Assembly: GCF_007859865.1 (NCBI RefSeq)
Contig: NZ_SJPI01000002.1
Coordinates: 124,001 to 188,000, forward strand
Reading direction: 5' to 3'
Origin: Rubripirellula amarantea
Lineage (GTDB): Bacteria; Planctomycetota; Planctomycetia; Pirellulales; Pirellulaceae
DNA: 64,000 nt
Of the stretch, positions 60,168-64,000 are shown piece by piece (position 1 is the stretch's first letter; the number at the start of each line of letters is the position of its first letter). The notes under the pieces are model-generated. The model saw only the letters and a program-made list of their open reading frames with translations. It was not told the origin of the DNA and made no database searches. Both the position numbers and the translations under genes were made by a program.

Positions 60168-60252
60168 TTAGTAAGGGACGGGGTTTAGCAAGGGACTGGG
60201 TTTAGTAAAGGACAGGGTTTAGTAAAGGACAGGGTTTAGTAAAGGACAGGGT
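60168..60252. repeat. 17-bp tandem repeat, five copies
   Basis: Units start at 60168, 60185, 60202, 60219 and 60236; the last three are identical (TTAGTAAAGGACAGGGT) and the first two differ by two or three bases. The array begins 14 bp after the stop codon of the secreted-protein gene. A preceding duplication CTCATCCCTTAGT (about 60142 and 60160) looks like the origin of the array. Confidence 0.92.
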
Positions 60253-60363
60253 TGCGGTGACAGGTTATTAAAAGAAGTGAGTGCCCACGACTGATCCAGT
60301 CGGGGCATTCAGCGGGCTGCTAAGCTAAGCCCGGCCTGCGAAGACCGAGCACTTATACCAAAC

Positions 60364-60846
60364 TCAGTCGATGTTTTCGAAGTCTTCGAAATCGTCGAGG
60401 TCATCGTCGATGCTCTCGTCTTCTTCGTCTTCATCACCGCCAGCGGTGTTCAGGCCGAATTCGGCGCTGATTTCATCGTCGATTTCGATTTCGTAGTCGT
60501 CCTCGAGTTCTTCTTCAAAGTCGTCATCGAAATCGTCGTCGAAGTCATCTTCGTCAATGTCATCGAACTCATCGACTTCTTCGTCGTCGTCGAGCCCGTC
60601 ATTGAATCCGTCACCGCGATCGGGATCGGTACCGAATCCACCGTCGTCGCTGTCGTCGTCCGAGCTATCGTCGCTGTCATCCACGTCGTCATCGCTGTCG
60701 TCGTCATCGTCGTCCGAGATCAGCAACGGTGTTGGCACGACCGGAACCGGCATGACTGGTGCCACCATGACCGGTGCTGGCATAGCGGGTGATGGCAGGA
60801 TGTCAGATGCCAAGTCAGATTCGGAGATGGGGGCAGCAACGGTCAT
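60364..60846 (-). CDS. Acidic Asp/Glu-rich low-complexity protein
   Basis: The frame is open from 61062, but ATG 60846 (MTVAAPISES) is the likely start, because the upstream residues are basic and unlike the rest. About 160 residues. After a Pro/Val/Met-rich segment (PAPVMVAPVMPVPVVPTP) almost the whole protein is Asp/Glu runs broken by Phe, Gly and Ser. No domain can be assigned. Similar acidic proteins occur in planctomycetes; calcium, nucleic-acid mimicry or chaperone roles have been suggested for such compositions generally, but nothing here tests that. It is convergent with the gene at 58249 and divergent from the lipoprotein genes. Confidence 0.7.
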   Translation of the reverse strand: MTVAAPISESDLASDILPSPAMPAPVMVAPVMPVPVVPTPLLISDDDDDDSDDDVDDSDDSSDDDSDDGGFGTDPDRGDGFNDGLDDDEEVDEFDDIDEDDFDDDFDDDFEEELEDDYEIEIDDEISAEFGLNTAGGDEDEEDESIDDDLDDFEDFENID

Positions 60847-61159
60847 AAAGCGAAAGTTCAAAGGACTTTGGAAAGATAGGAAGGCGAGGAAGCCGGGCGA
60901 AGTGCCGCTGAGTTTCTCGTTGCCGACGCAATTGTCAACGGCGGGCGTTGGGAAGCGTCGATTCTGAAAACGGTGAGTTGGGTGATGTGATCTGGTCGGA
61001 CGAGACGGCTTTTTGGTAGCTGAATCAGTGCGAGAATCACAGTCTGCCTGACGGACCCACATTTTGATAGCTCAGAGGCGGTCGACAAGGCGACAGAGGC
61101 CACTTTCAGGCTGAAAACATCAGCAAAGTTTCTAATCTGCACTCGAGCACCGATTCTCG

Positions 61160-61984
61160 ATGAAACCAACACCTTTTGGACGCTCCCACAGCGAAAATAT
61201 GATGAACCGACCAACTGAACTCGCTCATTTGGACGCTGGAGCGCTAAATGATGTTCGTCAGAGCGTCACCTGCGGCTATTTTGGCCTCGCATTGTTGGTG
61301 GTCGCTATCGCGCTCTCGAGCGGCTGTGCGTCTCGCCAATACGGGCATTTACTCGCCAGCAACGACAAAGATATGGTCGGTTCTCACGCTGCGGGAGCGG
61401 CGACCTGGAACCCACTGGTGGACGAATCGGTCGCGAAAATCCTTTCGCGGTGCCCACCACCGGTTCAAACGGTCGCCTTTGAAGGCGTTAACAACGTTCC
61501 GATGGACAACGGAGTGATTGGGTCCGCCCTAGCAACGGGACCCGCGTCGGTGTGTTTCATCGGGGTCGAGAACAAAAGTGCCGAGGAATTAGGTGACTTT
61601 AAGGACCAACTTTACGAGCAGATCGATTCTCAGATCAATTCAGCGGAAACGTTCCGAGGAATAAGCCGCCGGATGGTCGATGCGGCCTTGATCGAGACTC
61701 GAATGCGTCCTGAAGCCCTGATGCTGCCGCAAAACCGGGCCGTGTTTGCCGCTTCCCTTGGTCGCCAAGGTTCACCGGTCGACTACTTGATGTTTGCGAC
61801 GGTGACGACCGGCACGACCGACCGTAACAAGAGCACCCAGCGAGACTACACGCTGACCCTGGAAATGGTGAACCTGCACACAGGCGAGTTCCTGAAAGAG
61901 TCCGCCAAGATCCGCAAGGGTTACAGCAAGACTCGCGCGGGCAAGTGGTGGAACTTCGGTATCTTTGATCAAGCCGACGGTTGA
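61160..61984 (+). CDS. LpoB-like outer-membrane lipoprotein
   Basis: 274 residues. Signal segment FGLALLVVAIALSSGC gives a lipidated Cys56. The following domain is LpoB/YcfM-like: FIGVENKSAEELGDFKDQLYEQIDSQIN, RMVDAALIETRMRPEALML, VDYLMFATVTTG and RDYTLTLEMVNLHTGEFLKESAKIRKGYSK match the order of strands in that family. LpoB activates the peptidoglycan synthase PBP1B in Enterobacteria; whether a planctomycete homologue does the same is unknown. The gene overlaps the next lipoprotein gene by 20 bp. The pairing LpoB-like / COG3014-like also occurs in gammaproteobacteria (recalled, not checked), which supports joint function. Confidence 0.82.
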   Translation: MKPTPFGRSHSENMMNRPTELAHLDAGALNDVRQSVTCGYFGLALLVVAIALSSGCASRQYGHLLASNDKDMVGSHAAGAATWNPLVDESVAKILSRCPPPVQTVAFEGVNNVPMDNGVIGSALATGPASVCFIGVENKSAEELGDFKDQLYEQIDSQINSAETFRGISRRMVDAALIETRMRPEALMLPQNRAVFAASLGRQGSPVDYLMFATVTTGTTDRNKSTQRDYTLTLEMVNLHTGEFLKESAKIRKGYSKTRAGKWWNFGIFDQADG

Positions 61985-63347
61985 GCCCGTGATCGGTTCC
62001 GGTCGTACTCGTTTGTTATTAGCGATTGCCTTTGTGTCGCTGCTAGGTGGTTGCGCACGTTCGGTGGCCACCATTGCCGATGCAAGAATGGCGTTCGCCA
62101 GCGGTGACTTACCGACGGCCCAAGCGACCTTGGAACCCATTGCAAAAAAGCGAGGCCGCAACCGCGATGCAGCTTCGCTGGACTTGGCCATGGTGAAGCT
62201 CGCCGCCGGGGAAGTTCACTCAGCCGAACAAACGCTGCGTGAACTGCGCGATCGATTTGACCAGGCACCTAAATTGTCGTTGGCTCACGACGCGGCATCC
62301 ACGATGACTGACGACAATACCCGCGTCTTTCGTCCGGCGTCACACGAAGAAGTCATGATTCGTGCGATGTTGTCCATCTGCTCGCTCGCTCGTGATGGAA
62401 CCGATGCCGAGGCGTACGCACTGCAAGCGACCACCAAACAGGATCAGCTTCGAGTCGAGGCCGAAGCGCGGGGCATCCCGTTAGCCGCAAACCACTTCCA
62501 ACCGATCGCGCTTGCGCCGTATCTGCGCGGCGTGTTACGCGAAGCGACTCACCACGACTACGACGATGCTGCCAAGGCCTACCAACTCGTCAGTGCCGTG
62601 CAGCCTCAGTTTGCACCCGCGGGTGAAGATATCGAGCGGGCCACCACGGGCGCGCACTCTGCACCGGGGCATGGCGTGCTTTACGTCATCGCATGCGTCG
62701 GAGAAGGCCCGCGGCTCGAAGAAACCACGGCGCCGACGACTTCCGCCGCGCTATCAATTGCCTCGGTGGTGTTGAACGCTCAAACCAACCAAGGATCGGG
62801 AAACGGCGACCAAGAAAATGGTCCAGTGTTGCCCAACATTGCGCAAGTCAAGGTTCCGCGGGTGGTGGTTCCGCCAAGCAATCTTGCTGCCATCAACGTG
62901 AAAGCTAGCGGCGCAGAGTTTGGCGTCACTCAAACGCTGACCGACGTCGGGCAGCTAGCGATCTCGCAAAACGAAGCGGAAATGCCTTGGACGATCGCTC
63001 GCGCCGTCACTCGCCGAGTTGTGAAAGAAACAACCGTCGCCAAAGTAACCGATTCAATTGGTCTTGATGGCAGTTTGGGATCACTGTTTCACTTTGCCGC
63101 CGCCAGCGCATGGTCGGGTGTCGAAAAGGCGGACACGCGTTGTTGGGGGCTATTGCCTCGCGAGATTCAAGTTCTGCGTTGCGAGTTGCCCGAGGGGAAT
63201 CATCCTGTGGAACTGCAAGCGGTTAACTTTCACGGCATCGTCAGCGGCATGCCGCGAATCGAAAACGTCACGATGGTAAACGGACGCAATACTTACTTGA
63301 TCGTAATCGCACCTCGAAATGCGATTTATGTGGTCCGATCGCAGTAG
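61965..63347 (+). CDS. COG3014-like lipoprotein
   Basis: 460 residues from TTG 61965; GTG 61989 is an alternative that avoids most of the overlap. The lipobox LGGC places the lipidated Cys at residue 30. An N-terminal helical repeat region (about 35-110) resembles TPR (RMAFASGDLPTAQATLEPIAK, LRELRDRFDQAPKLS). The rest fits the COG3014 family found beside LpoB: VMIRAMLSICSLARDG, ANHFQPIALAPYLRGVLREATHHDYDDAAKAYQLV, then a long C-terminal domain ending ENVTMVNGRNTYLIVIAPR. Likely acts with the upstream LpoB-like protein at the outer membrane or periplasm; the biochemical role is unknown. Confidence 0.82.
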   Translation: MIKPTVEPVIGSGRTRLLLAIAFVSLLGGCARSVATIADARMAFASGDLPTAQATLEPIAKKRGRNRDAASLDLAMVKLAAGEVHSAEQTLRELRDRFDQAPKLSLAHDAASTMTDDNTRVFRPASHEEVMIRAMLSICSLARDGTDAEAYALQATTKQDQLRVEAEARGIPLAANHFQPIALAPYLRGVLREATHHDYDDAAKAYQLVSAVQPQFAPAGEDIERATTGAHSAPGHGVLYVIACVGEGPRLEETTAPTTSAALSIASVVLNAQTNQGSGNGDQENGPVLPNIAQVKVPRVVVPPSNLAAINVKASGAEFGVTQTLTDVGQLAISQNEAEMPWTIARAVTRRVVKETTVAKVTDSIGLDGSLGSLFHFAAASAWSGVEKADTRCWGLLPREIQVLRCELPEGNHPVELQAVNFHGIVSGMPRIENVTMVNGRNTYLIVIAPRNAIYVVRSQ

Positions 63348-63369
63348 CCGATGGCCAACCCAGTTCAGC

Positions 63370-63422
63370 GATTGTGGGCCTTCGATTGTGGGCCTTCAAT
63401 TGTGCGACTTCGAAAGTGGGCC
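63370..63422. repeat. 14-bp imperfect tandem repeat
   Basis: GATTGTGGGCCTTC occurs at 63370-63383 and 63384-63397, with diverged copies at 63398-63411 and from 63412. It lies between the ends of two convergent genes. Confidence 0.8.
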
Positions 63423-63475
63423 AGCAAAGTGCTCAATTGAGTCGAACAGCTTTGCCGCAGGGTGAGGACTTAGCC

Positions 63476-64000
63476 TTATGACCGAAGCGCTTCAAGCTTC
63501 GCCAATGCTTGCCCGCCATCGATTGCCTCGGCCGCCATCGTCACTCCTTGCGCGACATCCGAAACTTTGCCCACCAATAAAAGCGCCGTGGCGGTTCCCG
63601 CTAGCACTGTGTCACGGCATGGACTCGGTTGGCCCGCAAAGATGCTTTCGATGATAGCGGCACTTTCGGTAGGGTCGGCCGCAGCGAGGGATTGAGCATC
63701 GACCGAGGGCAGTCCGAAATCGTCAGCGGTAAAGGCGTGAGTCTTGGACTGGTCACCGCCGACTTCAATGATGTTGGCGGTACCCGCCAGCGATACCTCG
63801 TCCTGGCCATCGGAGGAATGAACGACGAATGATCGGATCGTTCCCAATTGGCTGATCGCGCTGGCGACTTTGTTTTGCGCGTCGACACTCGATGTGCCCA
63901 ACAATTGATGCGTCGCACCGGCCGGATTGCATAGCGGGCCTAGCAGATTGAACAGCGTCTTCACGCCAAGTTTGCGTCGGACGCCAACGACGTGTCGCAT
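63476..64000 (-). CDS. trpD: Anthranilate phosphoribosyltransferase, 3' part
   Basis: 175 codons ending at 63476; the 5' part lies beyond base 64000, so the Met at the window edge is internal. The segment starts MRHVVGVRRKLGVKTLFNLLGPLCNPAG, matching the conserved R-x-LG-x-RT-x-FN-x-LGPL-x-NPA block of TrpD. It continues with VVHSSDGQDEVSLAGTANIIEV (family GxDE) and the C-terminal RDTVLAGTATALLLVGK helix region. The enzyme joins PRPP and anthranilate in tryptophan biosynthesis. No other trp gene is visible here. Confidence 0.95.
   Translation of the reverse strand: MRHVVGVRRKLGVKTLFNLLGPLCNPAGATHQLLGTSSVDAQNKVASAISQLGTIRSFVVHSSDGQDEVSLAGTANIIEVGGDQSKTHAFTADDFGLPSVDAQSLAAADPTESAAIIESIFAGQPSPCRDTVLAGTATALLLVGKVSDVAQGVTMAAEAIDGGQALAKLEALRS

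Noticed and set aside
60168-60252. Short direct repeats as possible CRISPR array
   Set aside because: Units are contiguous 17-mers without spacers and no cas genes are nearby.

Overview
The window looks like a chromosomal segment of a marine planctomycete of the Pirellulaceae (Rhodopirellula-like). The evidence is the combination of very large surface-type proteins carrying an N-terminal LEPR-type motif ([38 protein letters not shown]), planctomycete dockerin-like repeats, a DUF1559 pseudopilin with its H-x9-DG motif, remnants of a TPR-type Ser/Thr kinase, a planctomycete-type acidic protein, and weak Shine-Dalgarno sites. No insertion sequence, CRISPR array, tRNA or rRNA was recognised.

Layout. 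1-9174 (-): first 3058 codons of a giant surface protein whose end lies outside the window; it contains a metzincin-like HExxHGLG segment. 9776-13900 (-): a three-gene sensory unit made of a spermidine/putrescine-type binding protein, a membrane histidine kinase and a single-domain response regulator, with no ABC permease or ATPase. 14085-16860: a protein with duplicated carboxypeptidase-regulatory-like domains, a sulfotransferase, and a decayed Ser/Thr kinase-TPR gene. 17171-23917 (-): a cobalamin riboswitch followed by a DUF1559 pseudopilin and an 1860-residue protein with three DUF4465 domains, Calx-beta-like modules and a C-terminal dockerin. 23926-25482: an RluA-family pseudouridine synthase (catalytic Asp position is Gly) and a SnoaL/NTF2-like protein. 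26160-32612 (+): a giant protein with an N-terminal dockerin, cadherin-like domain and long coiled coil.

32696-56492 (-): the most striking block. Five tightly spaced genes encode a shortened SecA-like ATPase, a secreted HlyD-type adaptor, a GAF-like/HlyD inner-membrane adaptor, an M50-type intramembrane metallopeptidase fused to an HlyD-type adaptor, and a TolC-family outer-membrane channel. A terminator follows, and then a 4941-residue DUF4347 / repeat-domain / SdrD-like giant protein. I infer a dedicated export machine and its surface substrate, with a SecA-type motor in place of the ABC ATPase of classical type I secretion.

56820-64000: ordinary chromosomal genes: guaB, a planctomycete-specific secreted protein, an acidic low-complexity protein, an LpoB-like lipoprotein plus a COG3014-like lipoprotein, and the 3' part of trpD. 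Two linked hypotheses stand out: (1) a B12-responsive surface system (riboswitch + DUF1559 + triple DUF4465), and (2) the SecA-M50/HlyD-TolC-giant adhesin cluster. Functions are inferred from recognised motifs; no database search was possible.
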